A stretch of 64,000 bases of DNA. Source: an uncultured Paracoccaceae bacterium (lineage in GTDB: Bacteria; Pseudomonadota; Alphaproteobacteria; Rhodobacterales; Rhodobacteraceae). The translations under genes and the position numbers were made by a program. The stretch spans positions 7,501 through 71,500 of the forward strand of contig CANNCO010000003.1 in the NCBI GenBank assembly GCA_947503175.1. The letters run 5' to 3'. The notes below the pieces were generated by a model. The model did not search any database and was not told where the DNA came from. It saw only the letters and a program-made list of their open reading frames with translations. Numbering within the stretch: the first letter of the stretch is position 1; every line of letters starts with the position of its first letter. Shown here one piece after another: positions 45,399 to 54,130 of the stretch.

Positions 45399-45792
45399 GT
45401 TTATCTGTCGACCGAAGAAGTACAGCTCCGCTTCAACATCAGCTCGGTCGTTGCGAGCATCGCCACAACTGAACCTGCCGGAACCCGCTTATGGGATCTC
45501 TGGCCTCTGGTCTGGCCCTGAATCTCTTGTCCGCAGAGGTCGAGACGACGGGCGAATCGCCGTTGAGCGAAATCGCTGAAGTAATAAGCCTGACTAATGC
45601 TTAATAAGTTCACATCGCCGTTCGTACCGTGTTCAAACACATTTCGATGCCGCATCAGAACCGGTTCTACATATGGAAACCACATTGGACAGAACCGGGC
45701 GACAATAGGCGAGTATCCAGAATTCGCTGCATTCGCTAAACTGATTGGACAGAAGATCAAATGCTCAGTCACAGCTTCGAAAGGGTCTCACA
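45399..45792. other. Intergenic region after choV with repeated elements
   Basis: No gene is supported in this 394-bp gap. It contains an inverted pair CCGGTTCT (45661-45668) / AGAACCGG (45691-45698) and a direct repeat ATTGGACAGAA spaced exactly 60 bp apart. These lie upstream of the next plus-strand gene and may belong to its control region. There is no obvious choV terminator. Confidence 0.45.
45684..45754 (+). repeat. Direct repeat ATTGGACAGAA, two copies 60 bp apart
   Basis: Copies at 45684-45694 and 45744-45754 are identical over 11 bases. The second lies 39 bp before the start codon of the next gene. The spacing is close to a whole number of helical turns. A regulatory role is a guess. 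Confidence 0.5.
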
Positions 45793-46206
45793 ATGGAACG
45801 GGCAGTTCTGACTTCCCATGACGGGGGCAAGACGCCGATTGCATCAGCCGGCAAAAGCGAACGGGCCGAGCGCGAGGAACGGGTACTTGATGCCCTTTCG
45901 CAACTGCGGTGGGCCGAGGGGCCAATTGCACTTGTGGCCACGGATCTAGACAGTCTGGAAGACGACGGATCCCTTGAAACCATCGGATCGCTGATCGAAC
46001 TCTCAAGGGCGCTCGACCGAGACAGTATCATGATCCTGAACCTTGAATACTTGGCTGACGAAGGATCAAGCGTCCCGCTCACGCAACGCATAAACGCCTT
46101 GCAATGGGTTATCCGCAGAACAGCGAAACGGATGAACATTTCAACACCCCGCTTCGTCCTCGAGGAACGTGGACCGAGCTTCGATCTGAGAGTTGAACTG
46201 GCTTGA
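45793..46206 (+). CDS. Hypothetical protein (137 aa)
   Basis: This is an unrecognised soluble, acidic protein. After a polar N-terminus (MERAVLTSHDGGKTPIASAG) comes a helical charged stretch (ERAEREERVLDALSQLRW), then ALVATDLDSLEDDGSLETIG, and a C-terminal part with LTQRINALQWVIRRTAKRMN and FVLEERGPSFDLRVEL. The ATG at 45793 follows AAAGGG. No known motif, membrane helix or signal is visible. It is a single gene between the choline operon and a convergent desaturase gene. Confidence 0.6.
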   Translation: MERAVLTSHDGGKTPIASAGKSERAEREERVLDALSQLRWAEGPIALVATDLDSLEDDGSLETIGSLIELSRALDRDSIMILNLEYLADEGSSVPLTQRINALQWVIRRTAKRMNISTPRFVLEERGPSFDLRVELA

Positions 46207-46335
46207 TCCTGCCCGGAGCTGTGACCGGCCACCAAGTTGGACCGCCGCCATGATTGTCAGGCCATAAACCGCCGCAAGGGCCTTGGGCAGAATGGAATAA
46301 AAGGCAGGCGCAAATCTCTCGAGCAGAGGATGGCC

Positions 46336-46369
46336 AAAAAACAAGGGGTCGCTCGACAAGAGCGACCCC
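46336..46369 (-). terminator. Rho-independent terminator of the desaturase gene
   Basis: A perfect 9-bp stem (GGGGTCGCT 46345-46353 / AGCGACCCC 46361-46369) is followed on the minus strand by CTTGTTTTTT. It lies 107 bp beyond the desaturase stop codon and also between convergent genes. Confidence 0.8.
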
Positions 46370-46476
46370 GAACTATTTACGGTTCTGCACCCTGCGAGCA
46401 CAGGTAGAAGGAACAGTACCCCAGTTCTTTCCGGAACAGCTAACCACGACAACACATAAGGAAAATTAATAAGAAA

Positions 46477-47433
46477 TTAGGACTCCTGATTTCTCATGTC
46501 AACCCTGTTTCGGGCCGGCAACGCCTCTCTGAACAGATCCGCGAACCCTCGATGGGTTGGTCGCACCGCCAGAGGTTGGGCGGCATATTCCGGGTCATTA
46601 CACAGCTCATCATGCGCGACCTTGAGGTGCCGGGCAGGCACCTGCGGAAAGAGATGATGCACCAGATGGTAGCAATCGTTGCGCGGGAAGAACAACAGAC
46701 GCACGGGTGCCGGGGCAATGACGTTACGCGATGCATCCAGCCCATCTTCAGCACCGCAGATGCCTGCATGATCCAGGCAATCCGTCCAGAAATTGAGCGT
46801 CGGAAAGATATAGAACAGCGGCAGGAGGACAAAGAAGATGGCGGTCAGCGGGTTCACGATCGCGAACGCAACGATCGCCACCAGAAGCGCGAGTTTCACA
46901 CCGAAGAAGAAATTGCCATCCCTGCCGGAAAGGTTCACACCCGAATACATCTTAAGGTGTTGTCCCGTCAGCGGCGTTATGAAATGCCTAAGAACGGAGC
47001 GCGGCGTCAAAGGTTCGTGCAGCCGGAACTTCTCGATTGCCGCGAACTCATGATCGTGCTCGTAGTTGCCAAGATGCGCGTGATGCGACAGGTGATCGTC
47101 TTTATAGGTCCGGAAACAGCCCGTCAGAATAGCCGAACAGGTTTTCCCGATCAGGACGTTGTCGCCCCGATGCTCGGAGAAGGAAGAATGGCTGCACTCA
47201 TGCACGATATTATTGATACCACGCAGCCGAGTACCGATGAACAAAGCGGTCAAGACCATAAGCAAGACGCTCATCCACGACAACGGCAACGACAACAGGT
47301 AGTCGCCTAGAGCGATACCTCCCAACACGAGTATCATATAGAAGGCAACCACTGCCCAAGCCACCCAACGGGAATATCTCGTCATCCCGACAAAGCGCAC
47401 CATGAATCTTTCACGTAAAGTTTTCTCTGACAT
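46477..47433 (-). CDS. Membrane fatty acid desaturase
   Basis: This 318-aa integral membrane di-iron enzyme has all three His boxes: HECSHSSF (about residue 79), HLSHHAHLG (about residue 114) and HLVHHLFP (about residue 255), with four hydrophobic segments. It uses O2 and electrons to place a double bond in an acyl chain or related hydrophobic substrate. Because this genome also has FabA/FabB, this would be a second, aerobic route for membrane adjustment or a special lipid. It is divergent from a LysR regulator gene with 214 bp between, which suggests control by it. Confidence 0.87.
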   Translation of the reverse strand: MSEKTLRERFMVRFVGMTRYSRWVAWAVVAFYMILVLGGIALGDYLLSLPLSWMSVLLMVLTALFIGTRLRGINNIVHECSHSSFSEHRGDNVLIGKTCSAILTGCFRTYKDDHLSHHAHLGNYEHDHEFAAIEKFRLHEPLTPRSVLRHFITPLTGQHLKMYSGVNLSGRDGNFFFGVKLALLVAIVAFAIVNPLTAIFFVLLPLFYIFPTLNFWTDCLDHAGICGAEDGLDASRNVIAPAPVRLLFFPRNDCYHLVHHLFPQVPARHLKVAHDELCNDPEYAAQPLAVRPTHRGFADLFREALPARNRVDMRNQES

Positions 47434-47647
47434 CAGCCCACCCCTGGTCCTAAGATTGTCAACATGTATAACGAAATCGATTCAAGAACACCCTGTTTCC
47501 AAACAAGAAATTCCCAGGGCGCGAACTTACATCAGATCAGCTTATTCGAATCCAGAAAAATTGACATGAATGATATGTTTTCGGTTGCACTTATTCTAGT
47601 TTCCCTAAATATACATTAGGCAGTCTAATTGAAAAAGTTTTGAAAAC

Positions 47648-48565
47648 ATGGACTTTGACTATGATGCGCTCGTTGCTCTCTCGGCGGTTGTGCGGGAAGG
47701 GCGCTTCGATGCGGCCGCGAAATCACTGAATGTGACGCAATCGGCGGTCAGTCAGCGAATCAAACAGCTCGAGGACAAGGTCGGCACGGTTCTGATCGTC
47801 AGGGGCCGTCCTTGCGTTCCGACCGAGGCCGGGCTTCAACTCTTTCGCCATGTGGAACAGGTGTCACTTCTTCAGCATGAGTTAAGCGAGCGTATGAACG
47901 CCTTGGCAGGGAGCGAGAATGCCACTGCGGCAACGATCCGGATCTCGGTCAATAATGACAGCCTGGCGACATGGTTCCCCGGAGTTATCAAGCGCGCTGC
48001 ACAAGAGTTGGGGGTTCGCTTCGACATCCTTCCGGCCGATCAGGAACACACTGAATCGAGCCTGAAGTCAGGTGATGCACTGGCCGTTGTCACGTCGATG
48101 GAAAAGCCGGTGCAGGGATGCCGCCGCATTTCTCTCGGGTCCATGGAGTATATCGCCGTTGCCTCCGCTGATCTGTTCGAGGAACACTTCTCGAACGGCG
48201 TTTCGCTCGATGCGATCCGCAACACGTCATGTCTTGCATTCGACCGTCATGACACCATCCAGGATCAGTGGATGATGCTGTGCTTTGGGGAAACGGTGAA
48301 TGTGTCGATGCATATGGTGCCGTCATACGAAGGCTACTTGGCCTGCTGCCTGAATGGCACGGCTTGGGGGCTGGTTCCGGCCAATGCAGCAGCGCATCAC
48401 ATCGAAAACGGCGAACTGATCGAACTAAGCCCAGGCAAGGGGCTTCGCGTGGCGCTGCACTGGCAAGCCAGCACGCAATCCAGCGAGATTCTACGGCGAC
48501 TGGGCGAGGTTGTTGTGGAAGAAGCCAAGATACATCTTTTGCCCGATAGCTTCCGGACAGAGTGA
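47648..48565 (+). CDS. LysR-family transcriptional regulator, ArgP-like
   Basis: This 305-aa regulator starts with a typical HTH (DALVALSAVVREGRFDAAAK, then LNVTQSAVSQRIKQLED and VRGRPCVPTEAG). The VSQRIKQLE-x-x-x-G-x-x-L-x-VR-x-RPC-x-PT pattern is characteristic of the ArgP/IciA subgroup. That subgroup normally sits beside lysE-type exporter genes and senses lysine or arginine. Here the neighbour is a fatty acid desaturase, so the ligand may differ. The effector domain contains GLVPANAAAHHIENGELIEL. Confidence 0.88.
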   Translation: MDFDYDALVALSAVVREGRFDAAAKSLNVTQSAVSQRIKQLEDKVGTVLIVRGRPCVPTEAGLQLFRHVEQVSLLQHELSERMNALAGSENATAATIRISVNNDSLATWFPGVIKRAAQELGVRFDILPADQEHTESSLKSGDALAVVTSMEKPVQGCRRISLGSMEYIAVASADLFEEHFSNGVSLDAIRNTSCLAFDRHDTIQDQWMMLCFGETVNVSMHMVPSYEGYLACCLNGTAWGLVPANAAAHHIENGELIELSPGKGLRVALHWQASTQSSEILRRLGEVVVEEAKIHLLPDSFRTE

Positions 48566-48689
48566 ACGCCGGACAGACGATGCGCTGCCGTTGCGCTCTG
48601 TGTCGCAATCCATTGTTTCTAAAAGAGAAACACTCTGATTTCAGAGGCTGGTGGAAATTCGCAATTCAGCGGAAATATTAACAATTCTT

Positions 48690-48830
48690 CGCCATTATTG
48701 GCGGTCAAGAATGTTTCTACCACTTACACCAACTCGCTACACAAAGTGAACCTTGGCAGAGCGGACCTATCCCTTTCGGGATATTCTCCCTGGTTCCATG
48801 TGGGGGTCGCCCTTCGCGACCCCCACTTTC
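48690..48830 (+). ncRNA. Candidate small RNA with terminal hairpin
   Basis: Three ordered stem-loops end in an 11-bp GC-rich terminator-like hairpin (GTGGGGGTCGC 48800-48810, loop CCTTC, GCGACCCCCAC 48816-48826) followed by TTTCGTT. A single-stranded pyrimidine stretch ATTCTCCCTGG lies just before it, the kind of segment that can pair with a Shine-Dalgarno sequence. No family is recognised. It may instead be a long 3' UTR plus terminator of the LysR gene, whose stop codon is about 235 bp upstream. Confidence 0.3.
48800..48826 (+). terminator. Strong GC hairpin downstream of the LysR gene
   Basis: A perfect 11-bp stem with a 5-base loop is followed by TTTCGTT on the plus strand. It is the strongest terminator-like structure in the gene-free stretch after the LysR gene. 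Confidence 0.65.
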
Positions 48831-49375
48831 GTTCACCCCACGCCGTATTCCTTCATACCCCAGAACGCGTCGTTTGGTTGTTTGGCGCTTTCCGAAGAGC
48901 GGATATCCCCCACTATGGTTCGCCGATTTTGCGGGCACTTGCCTCGTTACTCTGGACACTCAAAAACACATCTACGTTTCCGCAATCGCCGTTCCGTCTT
49001 CGTCATCACCTACACTGAGTACTCACTAACTCTTCACTAACAATTAGAATTAACAATTCTTATTAGGCATTAGTAAGAATGAACAAGGCAACTCCGTGAA
49101 ATCTTTGTGGCATCTTTGAGGCGATCTTTCAGGAAAGATTTTGGGGCGAGAACCACAAAACCCATCCGGCAACCTCCCAAGAACGCACAATGGCAAGGCA
49201 GTGACGCAAGATCAAAGGTCGGGTGATATGATGTCCGCTCAACTCGTTGGGACTGAAGCAGTAAGGTGGATTTCGAATGCCAGATCTGCCCGTGCGCTAT
49301 AGGCGCGAAGGTGACACCCTTAAGGTGAGCGACAAAGCCCAGACGTGAGAACAAGCCCCAAGCAGAGCAAGGCCG

Positions 49376-51265
49376 TCACTCGGCAGGCGTTGCCACCATA
49401 CCGGTAATACGCGCCTCGCCCGAGAACTCTCCGACAACATCCGCAATCGCGTCGCGCACAAAGGTGTCGTCGCCCGCCGCAATCGCGGCGCGCAGCCGCG
49501 CCAGAGCGCGGGCCACTTCAATCTGGGACGGAAATGCTTCCTGCGCCCGCAGAATCTTGTCATGGGGTGTCGAAAGCATCGCGCTATCGATCAACAGTTC
49601 TTCGTAAAGCTTCTCACCCGGACGCAGGCCAACCTCACGGATTTCGATATCGCCCGACGGATTCGCATCATCGCGCACCGATTTTCCCGACATCCCGATC
49701 ATCCGTTCCGCCAGGTCACGAATTCGCACGGGCCGCCCCATATCCAGAACAAACACGTCGCCGCCCGTGGCGTAGGCCCCTGCCAGCAGCACCAGACCGG
49801 CCGCCTCCGAGATTGTCATGAAGAACCGCGTCACCCGGTTATCGGTTACCGTGACAGGGCCTCCTGCGGCGATCTGATCCTTGAAAAGCGGGATCACCGA
49901 CCCGGAAGACCCCAGCACGTTACCGAACCGGACCAGTGAAAACTTGGTCCGCGAGGTGCGCTCCTGCATGTCCTGCACTGCGATTTCGGCAAAACGTTTG
50001 GTCGCACCCATCACGCTTGTGGGCCGCACGGCCTTGTCGGTGGAAATCAGGATGAACCGATCGACACTGCCATCCCGCGCCGCTGCAGCCGCCGTGAGTG
50101 TACCGATCACATTGTTTCGCGCGCCCTCGACCTCGTTCATCTCGACCATTGGCACATGCTTGTAAGCTGCCGCATGCACCATCACATCGACACCAAACTC
50201 AGCGATCAACGTATCCAGCCGACCTCGGTCGCAGACCGAGCCAAGACGCGCCACGATCTCGACCCCATGCTCAGGTCCCGCTTCGCGCAATTCGCGCTCG
50301 ATCGCGTAAAGGGCGAACTCGCTCATCTCGTACAGAACCAGCCGCGACGGGCGGCACTGCACAAGCTGTCGGCACAGTTCCGAGCCTATAGAGCCACCGG
50401 CCCCGGTTACCATCACCGTTCGGTCCTGATAAGTATAGGCTACCTCAGGCGTGTTCGGATCGACCGCGTTCCGCCCCAAAAGGTCATCGGGCGTAAAGTT
50501 TCGCAGGCTGTCCATCAGCGAGTTTGACGCCATCATCTCGGCAAAGGATGGCAGGAACTGCACTTCAACCGGCAATTTAGATAGGGTCTGGGCCAGTTCC
50601 GCCTGGCGTTCCCGTGTCAGCGACGGAATAGCCAACAAGACCCGGCCCACGCGCTTGCGCGCCACCAGATCAGCCAGCTTCGCCGAGGAATGGACGGTCA
50701 GGCCCGCGACGAGCAAACCATGCAGCGCCTTGTTGTCGTCGACAAATCCTACGGGCCGCATATCGTGCGCCCGCCGCAAGGCGGACAAGAGCTGCACACC
50801 GGCCACGCCCGCACCATAGATCAAAACACGCTCCCGTTCCGATCCGCGACCGCGCAACGCCTCAAGCATTCGGATGGCGGCAAACCGCATGCCGATCGCT
50901 CCGACAAAGAACAGAAGGCCGAAGATCACCGGCACCGACCGCGGCGTCCGCAGCCCCGCCAGATAGCTTATGGTAAAGGCTACGAGCATCAGGACGACCG
51001 ACACATAGGCGATGCGCGGGATCGATTGAGGCTCGAAGGCCGACAATTTGATCTTGTGCATCCCGGTTCGCAGAATCACAGCAATGCCGATCAGCGGCAG
51101 TGCCGGGAACAAAAGCGCAGAACGTTCGATGAAGACGCCCGGGTCGAAAACACCCATTCGCAGCGCGTAGGCAAGCACAAGGCACAGGAAGATCAGAACC
51201 GCATCGGCCACCACGAAGATGAGCGATTTCGCCCATCTTGGAAGACTGAGTAACGTCTGTTCCAT
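49376..51265 (-). CDS. CapD/WbpM-family membrane nucleotide-sugar dehydratase/epimerase
   Basis: This 629-aa protein has four N-terminal membrane helices (about 1-130), a CoA-binding-like Rossmann domain (RVLIYGAGVAGVQLL) and a C-terminal SDR domain. The latter has TVMVTGAGGSIGSELCRQL, HAAAYKHVPMVE and the catalytic region ISTDKAVRPTSVMGATKRF, in which Met replaces the usual Tyr, as in the long WbpM/PglF enzymes. These convert UDP-GlcNAc to UDP-4-keto-6-deoxy sugars, the entry to bacillosamine- or FucNAc-type glycans. The gene is followed on the same strand by no other glycan gene; a GT2 gene lies upstream. Confidence 0.92.
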   Translation of the reverse strand: MEQTLLSLPRWAKSLIFVVADAVLIFLCLVLAYALRMGVFDPGVFIERSALLFPALPLIGIAVILRTGMHKIKLSAFEPQSIPRIAYVSVVLMLVAFTISYLAGLRTPRSVPVIFGLLFFVGAIGMRFAAIRMLEALRGRGSERERVLIYGAGVAGVQLLSALRRAHDMRPVGFVDDNKALHGLLVAGLTVHSSAKLADLVARKRVGRVLLAIPSLTRERQAELAQTLSKLPVEVQFLPSFAEMMASNSLMDSLRNFTPDDLLGRNAVDPNTPEVAYTYQDRTVMVTGAGGSIGSELCRQLVQCRPSRLVLYEMSEFALYAIERELREAGPEHGVEIVARLGSVCDRGRLDTLIAEFGVDVMVHAAAYKHVPMVEMNEVEGARNNVIGTLTAAAAARDGSVDRFILISTDKAVRPTSVMGATKRFAEIAVQDMQERTSRTKFSLVRFGNVLGSSGSVIPLFKDQIAAGGPVTVTDNRVTRFFMTISEAAGLVLLAGAYATGGDVFVLDMGRPVRIRDLAERMIGMSGKSVRDDANPSGDIEIREVGLRPGEKLYEELLIDSAMLSTPHDKILRAQEAFPSQIEVARALARLRAAIAAGDDTFVRDAIADVVGEFSGEARITGMVATPAE

Positions 51266-51376
51266 CCTCGTCCGAACCTGCCCCTGTCGCGGCCTTCCGC
51301 ACGGAAAACCAACCCACCGGGCACATCAGACCCCGCGAACGCGGCTATAATATGGCGAAATTGTTGAGGATTTGGT

Positions 51377-53173
51377 TTAAGCTGGGTGTTCCGCCACGTA
51401 GGCGACCATCGGATCAATCCGGATACGACCGGTCAGCCCATACGCTTTCAGAACAGAAGAAAAGCCGGGCATTCGGGGGGCTGCGACGGTCAAAAGCCGC
51501 CCCACGATCATGACAACCCCAATCCTGCCCGGGGACGCGTCGAGAACCGCCTTCAGAAGGTCCGGCCCGATCCGTGGGTCGCCCAGAACCAAGGTGCCGG
51601 GTGCAACCCGCTCCACCAACTCAACCGGATCGGTTCCGGGGCCGAATATCTCGGACCTGCCCACCCCATCTCGCTCCGCAACCAAGTTAAGCGCCGAGAA
51701 CCACCCCGGATCGGTTTCGATCATCGTCACCGGGCAGGTCTGCGTCCGGCGCTCGACCGTCAGTCCCAGAAACCCGCTTGCCGCTCCAATTTCTAGATAC
51801 GGCGCATAGCGAACTGCAATTGAAGGTAGGTGGCGTGCCAGCCCCCGCTGAAACTTGCCCTCCTTCAGAAGGCCCAGCGATAAAGGCGTGAACAGCGACG
51901 GATCAGCGGGCAGCCAAACGTTGTGGTTCATATGCCACTCCACATCCGGCATGCTATCGCGCGGCAGGGGAAGCCGCGTGTAAAACGCAGGCGCAAAGGG
52001 AAAGTCGTCGGGCGCGGGCATGGGCGAGGGATTTCTGATCCCGGCCCGCGCTTCCGCCGCCGCCACCTTCGCTGCGATCTCTTTCGGATCACGCAGTTTG
52101 GGCGGCGTGGCCGAGACTTCATTGATCGGAATCTTCGATGCCTCCTCCAGCCCGGCCATCAACTCAGCATAGGCTGGTGTTTCGCGTATCTCGGACAGCC
52201 GCGCCTCGACCCCTGCAACCGCCGCCTCATGCAGCTTCCGCAATTCGGCATCCTGCAGCAGCGCCTTCATGATCCGCGCCCGTGTGTCCCTATGGCGCAG
52301 CGCGGCTTCGTCGGTCACCTCGTTCCGGTTCTGCAAAGCCCAATAGTCCGCGTTGTACTTATCCGCTTTCGAATTGACGTTCCCGCGCAGCCGCCGGATC
52401 GCATAGGCCTCGGCAGACTTCACCGCATAATGGTTCATCTGCGCCCAGTCGAACCCCACCGTCCGGACAATCGACCGCCAGCCGCGGAACCGGAAATACC
52501 CCTCCATAGGGTGCCCCGACCCGTTCAGCCAATGCACGGTTTGCGGAAACTCGGTATCCAGCACCTTGTTCTTTATCTTCGGGCGATGAATGCCCAGCTT
52601 CCAGATATCCGGATCATGTCGGAACAGCGTCTTGACGCCCCAGCCTTTGTTCCACTCGGGCGGCGCGGCGCGAGTGAACGCTTCTGACACCGGACGCGGC
52701 GACCACGTTCTGATCCCCGCCGAGCCGAAAATGCGCCACGTCACGACCAGCCCGTTCGCGCCCTGCGCCTCCATAGCATCGATCACACCATCCAGCGTTC
52801 CGTCGCCGTGACGAATACAAAGGAACTCGTCGGCATCGAACACCATCACCCAATCGGCTGACGCGACCGCCGGTTCCTCCTGCGCATATCTGATCGCCGA
52901 GGGCTGCGGTTTCTTTCCCTTGGGTATGCGGTTCACCCGATGTTCGACCAGCCCCAAAGCCTGTAACCGCTTCAGCATATCGTCGGTGCCGTCCGAACAG
53001 TCGTTAGTATACACGACGAAGTCGGTAAAACCGACGGCAAGATGATGCGCGACCCATTCCAGAACGTATGGGCCTTCATCCTTCATCATCGACACGGCGG
53101 TGATGCGGCCATGGCGGCTGGCCGGGCGTTCCAACCCAGGTAAGACCTCATCCTTCGGACGCGTCTGGTCCAT
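51377..53173 (-). CDS. Glycosyltransferase family 2-type protein with C-terminal methyltransferase-like domain
   Basis: This is a 598-aa protein. The N-terminal part (about 20-270) is a GT2-like domain: RITAVSMMKDEGPYVLEWVA, FVVYTNDCSDGTDDML, and an acidic metal motif in VMVFDADEFLCI. A charged helical middle (about 280-400) follows. The C-terminal part has a Rossmann motif APYLEIGAASGFLGLTVE and VTMIETDPGWFSALNLV, resembling a class I methyltransferase. The start at 53173 follows GGAG in GGGGCGGAGC. It is divergent from the next GT gene with 142 bp between. Substrates are unknown. Confidence 0.8.
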   Translation of the reverse strand: MDQTRPKDEVLPGLERPASRHGRITAVSMMKDEGPYVLEWVAHHLAVGFTDFVVYTNDCSDGTDDMLKRLQALGLVEHRVNRIPKGKKPQPSAIRYAQEEPAVASADWVMVFDADEFLCIRHGDGTLDGVIDAMEAQGANGLVVTWRIFGSAGIRTWSPRPVSEAFTRAAPPEWNKGWGVKTLFRHDPDIWKLGIHRPKIKNKVLDTEFPQTVHWLNGSGHPMEGYFRFRGWRSIVRTVGFDWAQMNHYAVKSAEAYAIRRLRGNVNSKADKYNADYWALQNRNEVTDEAALRHRDTRARIMKALLQDAELRKLHEAAVAGVEARLSEIRETPAYAELMAGLEEASKIPINEVSATPPKLRDPKEIAAKVAAAEARAGIRNPSPMPAPDDFPFAPAFYTRLPLPRDSMPDVEWHMNHNVWLPADPSLFTPLSLGLLKEGKFQRGLARHLPSIAVRYAPYLEIGAASGFLGLTVERRTQTCPVTMIETDPGWFSALNLVAERDGVGRSEIFGPGTDPVELVERVAPGTLVLGDPRIGPDLLKAVLDASPGRIGVVMIVGRLLTVAAPRMPGFSSVLKAYGLTGRIRIDPMVAYVAEHPA

Positions 53174-53315
53174 CTTTGCTCCGCCCCGTGCCTGGAATGA
53201 CGGACTAGCACAGCGGCCAACAGACGGGAATCCCCACGCTTGCACGGCCATCGCCACTGGGGCACTCTCTCCGAGAGCTGGCGCCAGACCGGCCCGAGCA
53301 GAGAGGTCCGCGAAT

Positions 53316-54128
53316 ATGCCCGCACTTGACCGACGCCCCACAGCCTCGCTCTGGATTGGCGAACGGCTGAGTTACATCAACCAGCTCTGTCTCGTCAGCC
53401 ACCTCCGCCATGGTCACCCGGTTACGCTCTACTGCACCGATACGGTTCAGAACATTCCCAAAGGTGTGACCATCCGCCCGGCATCCGAGATCATGGAGAT
53501 TGACCGCGATCTTGTTGCCGCAACCTCGGCCTCGTTCCTGTCGAACGTGTTTCGCTACAAGATGATCCGCGCCACCGATGCGATCTGGATCGACTGTGAT
53601 GCCCTCTGCCACCGCCTCTTCCCGGATGATGCGACACACATCTACGCAGGCCACGGCTTTCGTGGCGCGCTCAACTGCGGTGTCGTCTCGATCCCCCGTG
53701 ACGGCGAATTGATCGACCGGCTTCTGGATTATTACAACAATCTTCCCGACGCCCCGCCATGGTTCAACAAGAACCAGCATCGCAAGCTCGACCGCCAGCC
53801 AGACGACATCCCCCATGCCCAGCGCATCTATAATGCCGAACGCACCGCTTTCGGTCCGCAGGCTTTCACCTATTTCGCGAAACAGACGGGTGACTACGAC
53901 CGGGCCATGTCGCCCGATGTGCTCTACCCGGTGCCGTTCCAGTTGAACGACATCTTCTATGACCCGCACGGGCATGTGGAGGGACACTTCACCGACGCCA
54001 CTCTGTCGGTCCACCTTTATACCAACGGCACCCGACCATGGTGGCGCAAGCATGCGCCTTTGCCCGGCAGCTACGCAGCGCGGATGAGCGCGGAATACGG
54101 GATCGACCCCGAAAAGGCGCTGGAATAG
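53316..54128 (+). CDS. Glycosyltransferase-like protein with a DxD-type motif
   Basis: This 270-aa protein begins TASLWIGERLSYINQLCLVS, a pattern of alpha-galactosyl/mannosyl transferases related to capsule enzymes. It then has FRYKMIRATDAIWIDCDALC, with the D-x-D-type metal site in IDCDAL, and late conserved-looking YTNGTRPWWRKHAP. There is no membrane helix. An AGAGG element lies upstream of the ATG at 53316. It is followed after 2 bp by another GT-like gene, and they are likely co-transcribed. Donor and acceptor cannot be predicted. Confidence 0.75.
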   Translation: MPALDRRPTASLWIGERLSYINQLCLVSHLRHGHPVTLYCTDTVQNIPKGVTIRPASEIMEIDRDLVAATSASFLSNVFRYKMIRATDAIWIDCDALCHRLFPDDATHIYAGHGFRGALNCGVVSIPRDGELIDRLLDYYNNLPDAPPWFNKNQHRKLDRQPDDIPHAQRIYNAERTAFGPQAFTYFAKQTGDYDRAMSPDVLYPVPFQLNDIFYDPHGHVEGHFTDATLSVHLYTNGTRPWWRKHAPLPGSYAARMSAEYGIDPEKALE

Positions 54129-54130
54129 CC

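Larger units (their letters stand above)
48566..49375. other. Gene-free region of about 0.8 kb with strong hairpins
   Basis: No ORF here has a plausible start site plus protein-like composition. The left part (48690-48830) contains three hairpins in a row: CGCCA/TGGCG (48690-48703), TATCCC/GGGATA (48768-48783) and the long GC hairpin at 48800-48826. The right part (about 49000-49100) is AT-rich, with ACTAACAATTAGAATTAACAATTC-like repeats. It could encode a small RNA ending at the long hairpin. Confidence 0.5.

Noticed and set aside
45399-45792. Minus-strand 123-codon ORF after choV
   Set aside because: No ribosome site or motif, and it spans the repeat-rich control region.
48698-49018. Plus-strand ORF of 106 codons in the gene-free region
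   Set aside because: It runs through two hairpins, lacks a ribosome site and has unprotein-like composition.
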